DNA of 64,000 nucleotides. It comes from JANQOH01 sp965201115. Its GTDB lineage: Bacteria; Pseudomonadota; Alphaproteobacteria; UBA7887. This document shows positions 9,531 to 19,900 of the stretch, in pieces (the stretch's first letter is position 1; each line of letters opens with the position of its first letter). The notes below the pieces were generated by a model. It did no database searches. It saw nothing but the letters and a program-made list of their open reading frames with translations, and was not told where the DNA came from. The DNA lies in contig OZ241745.1 in NCBI GenBank assembly GCA_965201115.1, positions 620,001-684,000 on the forward strand, read 5' to 3'. The position numbers and the translations under genes were made by a program.

Positions 9531-10042
9531 GGCTCCGCGCTTTCGTTCGCGCCGCGGCGCAACAGCGTGCGCCGCCACTGCGCCGCGCCGAGCGCGAACA
9601 TCAGCACGCAGGCGATGAAAATGGCCGTCTTGGCGATGGCGGGCAGCGGTATCTGCGACGCCGTGCCCGCGTCTTCCATGATCTTCAAAGACTTCCAGGC
9701 ATCCTGCGCGGTCCGGTAGCCGAGCAGGCCCAGAAAGATCAGGATAATGAGGCCGTTGACGACGTCGAGCGCGCGCCGCGCCGCGGCGGGGAGCTTGTCG
9801 TACACAAGCGAGATGCGGATATGCGCGCGCCGCTGCATGGTGTAGAGGCCGCTCAGCAAGAACCCCACCGAGCACAGCGCGATGGTGAGATCGTGCGCCC
9901 ATATGGTCGGCGCGTTGAAGCCGTAGCGCGCCGCCACCTCATAGGCGATGATGACCATGCACAGCAGGAACAGGTAGCTGAACAGTTCGCCCGTTCGCCG
10001 CGCGATGCGATCGATCGGCGGTTCGGGCGGGCCGCCGGGCAC
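9527..10042 (-). CDS. dctQ: TRAP transporter small permease subunit (DctQ)
   Basis: 171 residues if the GTG at 10042 (VPGGPPEPPIDRIARRTGEL) is the start; it lies 10 bp after the preceding dctP stop, and no in-frame ATG occurs before the first membrane segment. Four membrane helices, with the family signature RYGFNAPTIWAHDLTIALCS and the RRAHIRISLVYDKLP loop. DctQ forms the membrane complex with DctM. Its stop overlaps the dctM GTG. The start assignment is the weak point. Confidence 0.87.
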   Translation of the reverse strand: MPGGPPEPPIDRIARRTGELFSYLFLLCMVIIAYEVAARYGFNAPTIWAHDLTIALCSVGFLLSGLYTMQRRAHIRISLVYDKLPAAARRALDVVNGLIILIFLGLLGYRTAQDAWKSLKIMEDAGTASQIPLPAIAKTAIFIACVLMFALGAAQWRRTLLRRGANESAEP

Positions 10043-10052
10043 GGGGCGCGGC

Positions 10053-11090
10053 CTATTCCGGTCCGAGCAGGCCGATGCGGCGCAGATACGCCGTTTGCGC
10101 CGTGTAGGCGCGCTCGGCCATCGGGCTGCGCGCGGCCCAGTCGCGCCAGATGCCGATGGCGATCTCGCGCAGTTTCCGCCGCTCCCCGGCGGGCCAGTCG
10201 ATCGCCTCGACGCCTTGGGCGCGCGCCGCGCGCACATCGTCGAGGTCGCGCATTTCCAGGCGCCGCGACATGCCGCGCGCCAAGTCGGCCACCGCCATTT
10301 CCAGTATGCGCTTCATGTCGTCCGGCAGCGCTTCCCAGCGCGAGGGATGCACCGAAAAATCGAGTATCGGCATCGAGTGAATGCCGGGATAGATGGGGTA
10401 GCGCGCCACGTCGTGGAAGCCGAGATGGTGGTTCATCGAGAAGGTGGACCAGTCGGCCGCATCGACGACGCCGCGTTCGATGGCGGTGAACACCTCGGCC
10501 GCGGGCAGGTTGACCGGCGCGGCGCCGAGGCGCTCGAAAATATCCTGCGCCATGCCCTCGGGCGCGCGCAGTTTGACGCCCGCGAAATCCGCCACCCCGC
10601 GCAAGGGTATCTTCGAGATGAACGCTTCCTTCCCCGGCGTGGCGCCGCCCACGTAATACGCGCCGTGCGCGGCGTAGAGCTCGCGCAACAGCGCGTCGCC
10701 GCCGCCGTGGCGCATGAACGCCAGCAATTGGTCGGGGTGTTCGTAGGCCGAGATCAGATCGCCGAGCAGCGCGAACCCCGCGTCCTTGCCCGAGAAATAC
10801 ACCGTCGCGGTGACGTGCCCGTCGAGAATGCCGGCGGCGACCGCGTCGAGCGTCTCGTTGTATTGCACGATGGAGCCGACCGGCACGAGGCGCATGCCGA
10901 GCCGCCCGCCGGTGAGGCGCTCGATTCCGGCGGCCCATTCGGCGGTAATGTCGTAGGCGATGTCGCCGGCCGAGTTCGCCGATTGCACGGTCCACACGGT
11001 ATCGGCGGCGAAGGCGGGCGCCGCGAGCGCAAGCGCGGCCGCGGCGAGAGCGCCGGCGCCGTGGGCGCGCCGCGAACGCTGCGCGCTCAT
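10053..11090 (-). CDS. dctP: TRAP transporter substrate-binding protein (DctP), first paralogue
   Basis: 345 residues. The start ATG at 11090 overlaps the stop of the upstream DctP gene (ATGA). A Sec signal peptide ends at about residue 29 (ALAAPAFAADT), placing it in the periplasm. DctP-family features include YNETLDAVAAGILDGHV, the GVKLRAPEGMAQDIFERLGAAPVNLPAAEVFTAIERGVVDAAD block (family Arg and ligand region) and the final helices. It delivers ligand to DctQM. It is a paralogue of the adjacent DctP and has the same fold and motifs. Confidence 0.92.
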   Translation of the reverse strand: MSAQRSRRAHGAGALAAAALALAAPAFAADTVWTVQSANSAGDIAYDITAEWAAGIERLTGGRLGMRLVPVGSIVQYNETLDAVAAGILDGHVTATVYFSGKDAGFALLGDLISAYEHPDQLLAFMRHGGGDALLRELYAAHGAYYVGGATPGKEAFISKIPLRGVADFAGVKLRAPEGMAQDIFERLGAAPVNLPAAEVFTAIERGVVDAADWSTFSMNHHLGFHDVARYPIYPGIHSMPILDFSVHPSRWEALPDDMKRILEMAVADLARGMSRRLEMRDLDDVRAARAQGVEAIDWPAGERRKLREIAIGIWRDWAARSPMAERAYTAQTAYLRRIGLLGPE

Positions 11091-12112
11091 TCCGCGTCGT
11101 CCAGCAGGCCGAGGCGGCGCAGGAACGCCACCTGCGATTCGTATATGCGCTGCGCCATCGGGCTGCCGGCGGCGTAATCCGCCCAGACCCGGCGGGCGAT
11201 CTCGCGGAACTTGCGCCGCTCCCCGCCGCTCCACGCGATGAGTTCGATGCCGTTTTCCGCGGCGGCGGCGGCCACGGCGGCGTCCTGCATGCCCACGCGC
11301 TCCACCATGTCGCGGTTGAAATCCCGCACCGCCAGTTCGAGCAACGCCTTGATGTCGCCGGGGAGTTCGTTCCAGCGGTCGATGTTGACGGCGACGTCGG
11401 CCATCGGCGCGGAATGGAAGCCGGGGTAGAGCGGGTAGGGCGCGATGTCGTGGTAGCCCAGATCGTCGTTCATGCCGAGCGTTCCCCAGTCCGCCGCCTC
11501 GACGACGCCGCGTTCGAGTGCGGTATAGACCTCGGCGCCGGGGATGTTCACGGGCGCCGCGCCGATACGCTGGAAGATGAGCTGCGACATGCCCTCGGGC
11601 GCCCGCAGTTTGACGCCGGCGAAATCCTCGATGGTGCGAATCGGCGTCTTCGACGGGATCGATTCCGCGCCCCACGAGACGGCGCCGACGTAATACAGGC
11701 CGTAGGGAGCGAACAGTTCGCGCGCCAGCTCCATGCCGCCGCCGTAGTGGAGCCACATGTGCATCTGGCGGACGTTCTCGTAGCCGCCGTTGAGGTCGGC
11801 GAGGATGGCGAACGCGGGGTCCTTGCCGGCGAAATAGCCCGTTCCGCCGTGCTGGGCGTCGAGAATGCCCACCGATACGGCGTCGAGGGTTTCGTTGTAG
11901 GCGACGATGGCGCCGACGGGGAGCGGGTCGATCGCCAGGCGCCCGCCCGTGACGGCTTCCACGTTGTCGCAGAACGCCTCGAAGACGCGCTGGTTGATGG
12001 TGCCGGCCTGCCATATGGACTGCATCTTCCAGCGGAATTCCTGCGCGCCGGCCGCCGCCGCGCACAGGCACAGCGCCAGCGCGCCGGCGAGGCGTTTTAC
12101 GGCGGCGGGCAT
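11087..12112 (-). CDS. dctP: TRAP transporter substrate-binding protein (DctP), second paralogue
   Basis: 341 residues, with a signal peptide ending at about residue 23 (LCLCAAAAGAQE). It shares with its neighbour YNETLDAVSVGILDAQHG and GVKLRAPEGMSQLIFQRIGAAPVN followed by AEVYTALERGVVEAADWG. The start ATG at 12112 lies 7 bp after the PhyH stop. Two tandem binding proteins with one DctQM pair suggest either two ligands or a heterodimeric receptor; the sequence does not decide. Confidence 0.92.
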   Translation of the reverse strand: MPAAVKRLAGALALCLCAAAAGAQEFRWKMQSIWQAGTINQRVFEAFCDNVEAVTGGRLAIDPLPVGAIVAYNETLDAVSVGILDAQHGGTGYFAGKDPAFAILADLNGGYENVRQMHMWLHYGGGMELARELFAPYGLYYVGAVSWGAESIPSKTPIRTIEDFAGVKLRAPEGMSQLIFQRIGAAPVNIPGAEVYTALERGVVEAADWGTLGMNDDLGYHDIAPYPLYPGFHSAPMADVAVNIDRWNELPGDIKALLELAVRDFNRDMVERVGMQDAAVAAAAAENGIELIAWSGGERRKFREIARRVWADYAAGSPMAQRIYESQVAFLRRLGLLDDAE

Positions 12113-12119
12113 TGCCGCC

Positions 12120-12953
12120 TCACGAGAAGGCCGCGCGGTCGGTACCCCGGTAGAGCAGCTGGCCGTGCAGGTCCGCCGAGCGCCGGTGCGCCTCGAGCGC
12201 CGCCGGATGCAGGTCGGCCTCGGGCGGCGGCTCCATCTCGAAATTGCCGAACGTATCGACGCCGCGCACCAGCACGGCGGAATCGCGCGGGCCGTTGGTC
12301 TGGCGCACCCAGGTCGGGATATAGCGGATCGCGAAGCCGATGCGCCGGTCATCGGTCGCGTTCGGCTCCGAGCCGTGGATGATCCGCACATGATGCAGCG
12401 ACATTTCCCCCGGCCGCAGGATGAGATCGACCGCTTCGCTTTCGTCCACTTCGCAGTTCACCGCCTGGCCGCGGCTGAGCATGTTGGCGTCGGCGTGGGT
12501 GTCGGTATGGCCGATCTGGTCGCGCGTATGGCTGCCGGGGATCACGCGCATGCAGCCGTTCGCGCGCGTGCTCTCGCTGAGCGCGACCCATGCGGTGGTC
12601 ACGTCGGGTTCGCTCAGGCCCCAGTAGGTCGAATCCTGATGCCAGCTCACATAGCCGGGGTCGCGCGCCTCCTTGGTGAAGAACGACGACGCCCAGCACA
12701 GCAGGTCGGGGCCCAGCACGTCTTCCACGCCGTCGAGCACGCGGTCGTTGCGCACCAGGTCGTCGAGAAAGGTAAAGATCAGGTGGGGCTTGAAGCGCAG
12801 TTTGCCTTGCAGCGGCCCGCCCGCGGCGGCCTCGGCCTCCTCGAGCCGCGCGCGCAGCGCAAGCGCCGCCTCCTCGCTCATGACCCGCAGCGGCGCCAGA
12901 TAGCCATCGCGCCGGTAGGCCTCGACCTGTTGCGGCGTCAGCAATTTGCCCAT
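12120..12953 (-). CDS. Phytanoyl-CoA dioxygenase (PhyH) family Fe(II)/2-oxoglutarate oxygenase
   Basis: 277 residues from ATG 12953 (MGKLLTPQQVEAYRRDGYLA, the usual family start); ATG 12992 with an AAGG site is an alternative. The metal triad is visible: H and D in SWHQDSTYWG, and the distal His in LHHVRIIHGSEPN. A 2-oxoglutarate-binding Arg is likely in RRIGFAIRYIP. Such enzymes hydroxylate small molecules in the cytoplasm. Its place directly before two DctP genes suggests that it acts on the transported compound; that is inference. Confidence 0.88.
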   Translation of the reverse strand: MGKLLTPQQVEAYRRDGYLAPLRVMSEEAALALRARLEEAEAAAGGPLQGKLRFKPHLIFTFLDDLVRNDRVLDGVEDVLGPDLLCWASSFFTKEARDPGYVSWHQDSTYWGLSEPDVTTAWVALSESTRANGCMRVIPGSHTRDQIGHTDTHADANMLSRGQAVNCEVDESEAVDLILRPGEMSLHHVRIIHGSEPNATDDRRIGFAIRYIPTWVRQTNGPRDSAVLVRGVDTFGNFEMEPPPEADLHPAALEAHRRSADLHGQLLYRGTDRAAFS

Positions 12954-13050
12954 AGCTCCGTTCCCCTTCGGCAGTCGTTCCGCGCCGTTCATACAGCCTT
13001 CGCGCCGCCGCCGCAAACGCGCCCGCCCCGCCGCTTGCGCCGCGCCGGCG

Positions 13051-13440
13051 CTATTCGCCGGCGGGCGCCGCGCAGGCGAAATACTCGGGCTCGAAATAGC
13101 CGTCCTGCCGCACCTCGCATTCGGCGCCCGCGGGGACGTCTTGCACAAGCAGGATGAAGGCGCCGTGCGGCAGCGGGTATCGGCAGCGCATGGCGCCGCG
13201 GCGCACCGAGAGCCGCGGCGAACCGGCCGCGCTCGCGCCCGTTCCGCGCTTGATCGAGGCGTCCCAGCCGTCCGCGCCCGCGGCGCCGAAATCGGGCTCG
13301 GCATAGGCGAAGCGGTAGCCCATCCCCTCGGGGCAGCGGAATGCGGTTTGCGCCGTTTGCGCCGCCGCCGGCGCGGCGGCCGCGCAAACCGCCAGCGCCG
13401 CGAGCGCCGCCGCCCGCATGCTGTTCCGCACGCTATTCAT
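13051..13440 (-). CDS. Small secreted protein of unknown function
   Basis: 129 residues with an Ala-rich signal peptide (RAAALAALAVCAAAAPAAAQ) and a mature part with four cysteines (RCPEGMG, MRCRYPL, ECEVRQ, YFACAAP), perhaps two disulphides. ATG 13440 overlaps the end of the preceding gene (ATGAATAG), implying coupling; ATG 13419 is an alternative that keeps the signal peptide. I do not recognise the family. It is in the TRAP/PhyH operon. Confidence 0.6.
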   Translation of the reverse strand: MNSVRNSMRAAALAALAVCAAAAPAAAQTAQTAFRCPEGMGYRFAYAEPDFGAAGADGWDASIKRGTGASAAGSPRLSVRRGAMRCRYPLPHGAFILLVQDVPAGAECEVRQDGYFEPEYFACAAPAGE

Positions 13441-13894
13441 CGAGCTGTTCGACATCGGTCATCCGGTAGTAGTAGCCGTTGCCGGCGCCGCGCAGCACCT
13501 CGAACCTTCCCGCGACCACCACCGCGTCCATCGTGTAGTCGATGGGCTCGTCGCAGATCAGTTCGACATAGCCCTCGGGTCCGGTGGGCAGGCAGAACGG
13601 GCAGTTCGGCGAATTTTTGGCCAGCAGCTGGCGCGCGCCGCCGAGCGGCAGCAGAAACCCGACCATCTTGACCGTCTCGCCGTCGAGCGCGAGCACCCCG
13701 GGCCCCCAGGACACCGCCACGCCCGGCCCGTCCGCCGCGGCCTCGACGTCCGCCAGCGTCTCCCACGGCAGCGCGCCGTCGATCTCGGGCAGCGGATAGA
13801 GCGTGTCGGGCGTCTGCGCCGCCGCGGCGCCGGCGAGCGCCAGCGCGATGAGGGGGCCGAGCGCCGCCCGGCCCCCCGCTTGCGCGAATCGCAT
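13433..13894 (-). CDS. DUF3299-like secreted protein
   Basis: 153 residues from ATG 13894, with a signal peptide (LGPLIALALAGAAAAQ). The middle resembles DUF3299 proteins: KMVGFLLPLGGARQLL then NSPNCPFCLPTGPEGYVEL, with a CxxC in the position usual for that family. The C-terminus is YYYRMTDVEQLDE. Function is unknown; the CxxC might bind a metal or be redox-active. It lies between the cyclase-family gene and the small secreted protein, with a 35-bp gap on one side and an overlap on the other. Confidence 0.6.
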   Translation of the reverse strand: MRFAQAGGRAALGPLIALALAGAAAAQTPDTLYPLPEIDGALPWETLADVEAAADGPGVAVSWGPGVLALDGETVKMVGFLLPLGGARQLLAKNSPNCPFCLPTGPEGYVELICDEPIDYTMDAVVVAGRFEVLRGAGNGYYYRMTDVEQLDE

Positions 13895-13929
13895 CGCGAA
13901 TCGCCGTCTCGCAACCCGGCGGGCCGCGG

Positions 13930-14979
13930 TCAGTACGCGGCGATCGGGTTGCCCGGCGCGCCGGTGCCGCCGACCAGCTTGATCGGCGCCCACGAGAACA
14001 GGAACTCGTACACGCCCGCTTCCGACAGGCCGTCGAGATCGAGGTTCTCGAAATTGTAGATGCCGCGCCGCACGATCAGGTTGATGTGGCAGTAGGCGAA
14101 GGACTCGGGCACGCCTTTCGCGAAGTCGTAGGGCTCCAGCCCCCAGGTGTCGGAGCCGACCATGGAGATCTTCGCGTCCGCCAGCATGTCGCAGACCTCG
14201 GCGCTGACGCCCGGCTCGCCGGAGCCGTGCTCGGCGTTGTCGGCGGCGATCTGCTGCGGCGTTTTCATCCCGGTGTGGTTTTCCTTCCACAGGCTGTTCC
14301 AGCCGGTGCGGAACACGACCACGTCGCCCTGGCCCGGGCCGTCCACGCCTTGGCGTTCGAGCGCGGCGTTCACGTCGTCGAGCGTGATGGCGTAGCCCTT
14401 GTCGAGCACGTCCATGCCCTTGAGCGCCGCGACGTCGATCAGCAGGCCGCGGGTGAAGAACGAGCCGACCTTCTCGGTGCCCATTTTCTTCAGGCCGCGC
14501 GGGCTGGTGATGTCGGCCAGTTTCACGCCGTTGTAGAAGTAGTGGTCGTCGTCCCAGCCATCGACGCCGCTGATCTGGATCATCGGGTGGCCGAGGCCGT
14601 CGAACTGCGTGCCCACCTGCCCGATCTCGGCGGTGACCAGTTCGTCCATGAAGGTCTGGGCGAAATTCTCGCCCGGCCAGCTGAGCGGGCCGTGCGTCGG
14701 GTTGCCGGGGATGCTCAGCGCGAACGTGCGCCCCGGCACCAGCGGCATGTTGTTGGAATAGGGCATGCCGAGGGTGATGACCATGCCCCGCTTGACCAGG
14801 CCCGCCGCGGCGAGCCGCTTCTCCGGCGTGATGTAGTTGGTGCCGCCGGCTTCGTCGTCGGCGCCGAACTCGCTCGGCCACCAGTCTTCGTCCACGGGGT
14901 TGTTCCCCGCGTGCGCGCCGAACGCCGCCGCGCCGAAGACCAGCGCCGCGCTCAGCGCCGCGAGATGCTTCGTGTACAT
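13930..14979 (-). CDS. Exported cyclase/kynurenine formamidase-like family protein
   Basis: 349 residues; the start at ATG 14979 has a very good ribosome site (GGGAGGAGTATCCA). A signal peptide ends near residue 23 (AAAFGAHAG). The cyclase-family metal site appears as VGTQFDGLGHP, a variant of the usual GTHxDxPxH with Gln for the first His. Other family blocks include DVVVFRTGWNSLW and KISMVGSDTWGLEP. Members hydrolyse amides or lactones. It is probably first in the operon running to dctM. The altered first metal ligand makes activity uncertain. Confidence 0.82.
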   Translation of the reverse strand: MYTKHLAALSAALVFGAAAFGAHAGNNPVDEDWWPSEFGADDEAGGTNYITPEKRLAAAGLVKRGMVITLGMPYSNNMPLVPGRTFALSIPGNPTHGPLSWPGENFAQTFMDELVTAEIGQVGTQFDGLGHPMIQISGVDGWDDDHYFYNGVKLADITSPRGLKKMGTEKVGSFFTRGLLIDVAALKGMDVLDKGYAITLDDVNAALERQGVDGPGQGDVVVFRTGWNSLWKENHTGMKTPQQIAADNAEHGSGEPGVSAEVCDMLADAKISMVGSDTWGLEPYDFAKGVPESFAYCHINLIVRRGIYNFENLDLDGLSEAGVYEFLFSWAPIKLVGGTGAPGNPIAAY

Positions 14980-15132
14980 TGGATACTCCTCCCAGGCTGT
15001 GCGCCCCGCGACTGTCGCGGACGCCGCGCCATGTTGCACGATCGCGCGCGCGCCGTCCACATGCGGGTTGCCGCGCGCCGCCGCCCGCGGGCATTCTGAA
15101 TCTTCCCGGGAACGCCGATTCGGAGCGCGCGC

Positions 15133-15678
15133 ATGGCGCACAGATTGTTCGTAGGGCTGGACCTCCCGCGGGCGGCGCGCGATGCGCTGGCCGCGCTGCA
15201 GGGCGGTCTCGAGGGCGCGCGCTGGCTGCCGCCGGAGAACTTCCACATCACCCTGCGCTTCATCGGCGAGGTCGACCGCCGCCAGGCGAACGACATCGCC
15301 GACGAACTGGCGGCCGCGCGCGCGGCGCCGTTCGAGGCGCGCCTCGCCGGCGCCGGGCTGTTCCGCACGGGCCGCCGCGCGCGCGCGCTGTGGGCCGGCG
15401 TCGCGCCCGCGCCGGAGCTGCTCGACGCCAAACGCCAGGCCGACGCCGCCTGCGCGCGCGCCGGGCTCGGCCCGCCGGAGCGCCGCTTCACGCCGCATGT
15501 CACGCTGGCGCGCCTCTCCCGCGCCGCGCCGGAGGCGGCGGAGCGCCGCACCGCCGAACTCGCCGGCGCCGTCGCGGGCGCGTTCCCGGTCGAGGAAATC
15601 GTGCTGTTCGAGAGCCATCTCGGCGCCGAGGGCGCGCGCTACGAACGCGCGGCGCGCTTCCCGCTCATCCCGGCGTGA
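15133..15678 (+). CDS. thpR: RNA 2',3'-cyclic phosphodiesterase (2'-5' RNA ligase family)
   Basis: 181 residues, the normal length. It has the two HxTL motifs of the 2H phosphoesterase fold: FHITLRFIGEV (about residue 38) and PHVTLARL (about residue 120). The family hydrolyses 2',3'-cyclic phosphate ends of RNA in the cytoplasm. The stop overlaps the GTG start of the next gene (GTGA), so the pair is coupled. Confidence 0.9.
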   Translation: MAHRLFVGLDLPRAARDALAALQGGLEGARWLPPENFHITLRFIGEVDRRQANDIADELAAARAAPFEARLAGAGLFRTGRRARALWAGVAPAPELLDAKRQADAACARAGLGPPERRFTPHVTLARLSRAAPEAAERRTAELAGAVAGAFPVEEIVLFESHLGAEGARYERAARFPLIPA

Positions 15679-16274
15679 GCGAATCGCTCGCCGGCGTCCT
15701 TGCCGCCGCGCGCGCCTGCGCGCTCTGCGCCGGCGCGCTGCCGCTCGGCCCGCGCCCGGTGCTGCGCGCCGCCGCGGGCGCGCGCCTGCTCATCGTCGGC
15801 CAGGCGCCGGGGACGCGCGTCCACGAAACCGGCGTTCCGTGGAACGACGCTTCCGGCAAGCGCCTGCGCGCGTGGATGGCCATCGCCGACGAGACCTTCT
15901 ACGACAAAAGCCGCGTCGCCATCGTGCCCATGGGATTCTGCTATCCCGGCCGCGACCCGCGCGGCGGCGATCTGCCGCCGCGGCCCGAATGCGCGCCCGC
16001 GTGGCACGCGCGCATCCGCGCGCGCCTGCCGCGAATCGAGCTCACGCTGCTCGCCGGCGGCTGGGCCCAGCGCCATTATCTCGGCGCGCGCGCCCGGCGC
16101 GGCGTCGGCGCGACCGTGGCCGCGTGGCGCGACTGCCTGCCGGAATACATGCCGCTGCCGCATCCGTCGTGGCGCACGCGCGGCTGGGCGGCGCGCAACC
16201 CGTGGTTCGAGGCCGAGCTCGTGCCCGAGCTCCGCGCCCGCGTCGCCGCGCTGACGAACAGCGCCGGCGCATAG
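15675..16274 (+). CDS. Uracil-DNA glycosylase superfamily protein
   Basis: 199 residues from the GTG at 15675, which overlaps the thpR stop. Two superfamily motifs are visible: LLIVGQAPGTRVHETGVPWN (catalytic/uracil pocket region, about residues 38-57) and PLPHPSWRTRGW (HPS motif, near residue 157). The CALC near the N-terminus is only two of the four cysteines expected for an Fe-S family 4/5 enzyme, so it is probably not that type. It removes uracil or other damaged bases from DNA, judging by family. Confidence 0.8.
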   Translation: MSESLAGVLAAARACALCAGALPLGPRPVLRAAAGARLLIVGQAPGTRVHETGVPWNDASGKRLRAWMAIADETFYDKSRVAIVPMGFCYPGRDPRGGDLPPRPECAPAWHARIRARLPRIELTLLAGGWAQRHYLGARARRGVGATVAAWRDCLPEYMPLPHPSWRTRGWAARNPWFEAELVPELRARVAALTNSAGA

Positions 16275-16300
16275 CCCGGCGCGAACTTCCTGGGTGCGCG

Positions 16301-16445
16301 CAACCCCGCCGAAGGCGGGGCCCGGGACCGCGGGCATCCTGCCCGCACGTTTGCGGCAAGCGCGGCGCCGGCGGGGAAGCGCGGCCGCCGCCCCGCCCCG
16401 TAGCGTCGAGACGTGCGGGCGAGACGCCCGCGCACCCGGGAAGCG
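16301..16445. repeat. REP-like palindrome doublet
   Basis: Forward unit: CCCCGCCGAAGGCGGGG hairpin (16304-16320), then CCGGGACC and a second hairpin GCGGGCATCCTGCCCGC (about 16330-16346). An inverted partial unit (GTGCGGGCGAGACGCCCGCGCAC) ends near 16437. The family is dispersed throughout the window. It lies between the UDG gene and tRNA-Ser. Confidence 0.85.
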
Positions 16446-16471
16446 CGCCTCGACTGCGCGCGATTCGGCGG

Positions 16472-16501
16472 TTGACACGCGCGGCGGCGGCGGCGTAACG
16501 T
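16472..16501 (+). promoter_or_regulatory. Promoter for tRNA-Ser
   Basis: A perfect -35 TTGACA (16472-16477), an 18-bp spacer and TAACGT (16496-16501), with the tRNA starting 13 bases downstream. The spacing fits a tRNA promoter. Confidence 0.6.
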
Positions 16502-16513
16502 GCGGCGTCGCAA

Positions 16514-16606
16514 GGAGGGGTGGCCGAGAGGCTGAAGGCGGCGGTTTGCTAAACCGTTATGCGGAGACAATCCGTATCGTGGGTTCGAATCCCATCCCCT
16601 CCGCCA
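16514..16606 (+). tRNA. tRNA-Ser (anticodon GCT)
   Basis: 93 nt including an encoded CCA (16604-16606). The acceptor stem GGAGGGG (16514-16520) pairs with CCCCTCC (16596-16602), with discriminator G. The anticodon loop TTGCTAA holds GCT at 16548-16550, reading AGC/AGU. A long class II variable arm (about 16558-16579) precedes the T arm GGGTTCGAATCCC. Confidence 0.95.
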
Positions 16607-16634
16607 CCCGCCCCGCCCTTCCCGTCGCCACGCC

Positions 16635-19286
<2,652 letters not shown>

Positions 19287-19308
19287 CGCCGACGACCGCC
19301 CGCGCCGC

Positions 19309-19800
19309 CAACCCCGCCGAAGGCGGGGCCTGGGACCGCGGGCGTCCCCGCCCGCACGTCTCGACAATCGCCGATGGCGGCAGGCGGGGCGCGACGACCG
19401 CGCACAGCAACCCCGCCGAAGGCGGGGCCTGGGACCGCGGGCGTCCCCGCCCGCACGTCTCGACAATCGCCGACGGCGGCAGGCGGGACGCAATGACCGC
19501 GCACAGCAACCCCGCCGAAGGCGGGGCTTGGGTGCGCGGGCGTCCCCGCCCGCACGTCTCGACAATCGCCGACGACGGCAGGCGGGGCGCGACGACCGCG
19601 CACAGCAACCCCGCCGAAGGCGGGGCCTGGGTGCGCGGGCGTCCCCGCCCGCACGTTTCGACAATCGCCGACGACGGCAGGCGGGACGCAATGACCGCGC
19701 ACAGCAACCCCGCCGAAGGCGGGGCCTGGGACCGCGGGCGTCCCCGCCCGCACGTCTCGACAATCGCCGACGACGGCAGGCAGGGCGGCGCTCCCGAACC
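19309..19800. repeat. Tandem array of five 99-bp REP-containing units
   Basis: Unit starts at 19309, 19408, 19507, 19606 and 19705, an exact 99-bp period. Each has the CCCCGCCGAAGGCGGGG hairpin, a GGGCGTCCCCGCCC hairpin and an AT-richer tail (ACGTCTCGACAATCGCCGA). The period is a multiple of three, so long spurious reading frames cross it. It immediately precedes the first AlbA_2 gene. Confidence 0.95.
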
Positions 19801-19822
19801 GCGGAGAAACGGGCGCGCAACG

Positions 19823-19852
19823 TTCGACATTGAAAGCCGCCGGCATTACAAT
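19823..19852 (+). promoter_or_regulatory. Putative promoter of the first AlbA_2 gene
   Basis: TTCGAC (19823-19828), an 18-bp spacer and TACAAT (19847-19852), 48 bp before the ATG. The same boxes precede the duplicate gene at 23978-24008, so the duplication carried the promoter with it. Confidence 0.45.
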
Positions 19853-19900
19853 CGCCTTCGGTCCGGCGCGAGCCGGCGCCGGCGGGAAGCGCGATTCACG

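Noticed and set aside
19309..19800. Possible CRISPR array
   Set aside because: The 99-bp units are repeated almost entirely, with no unique spacers, and contain REP hairpins. No cas genes are nearby.
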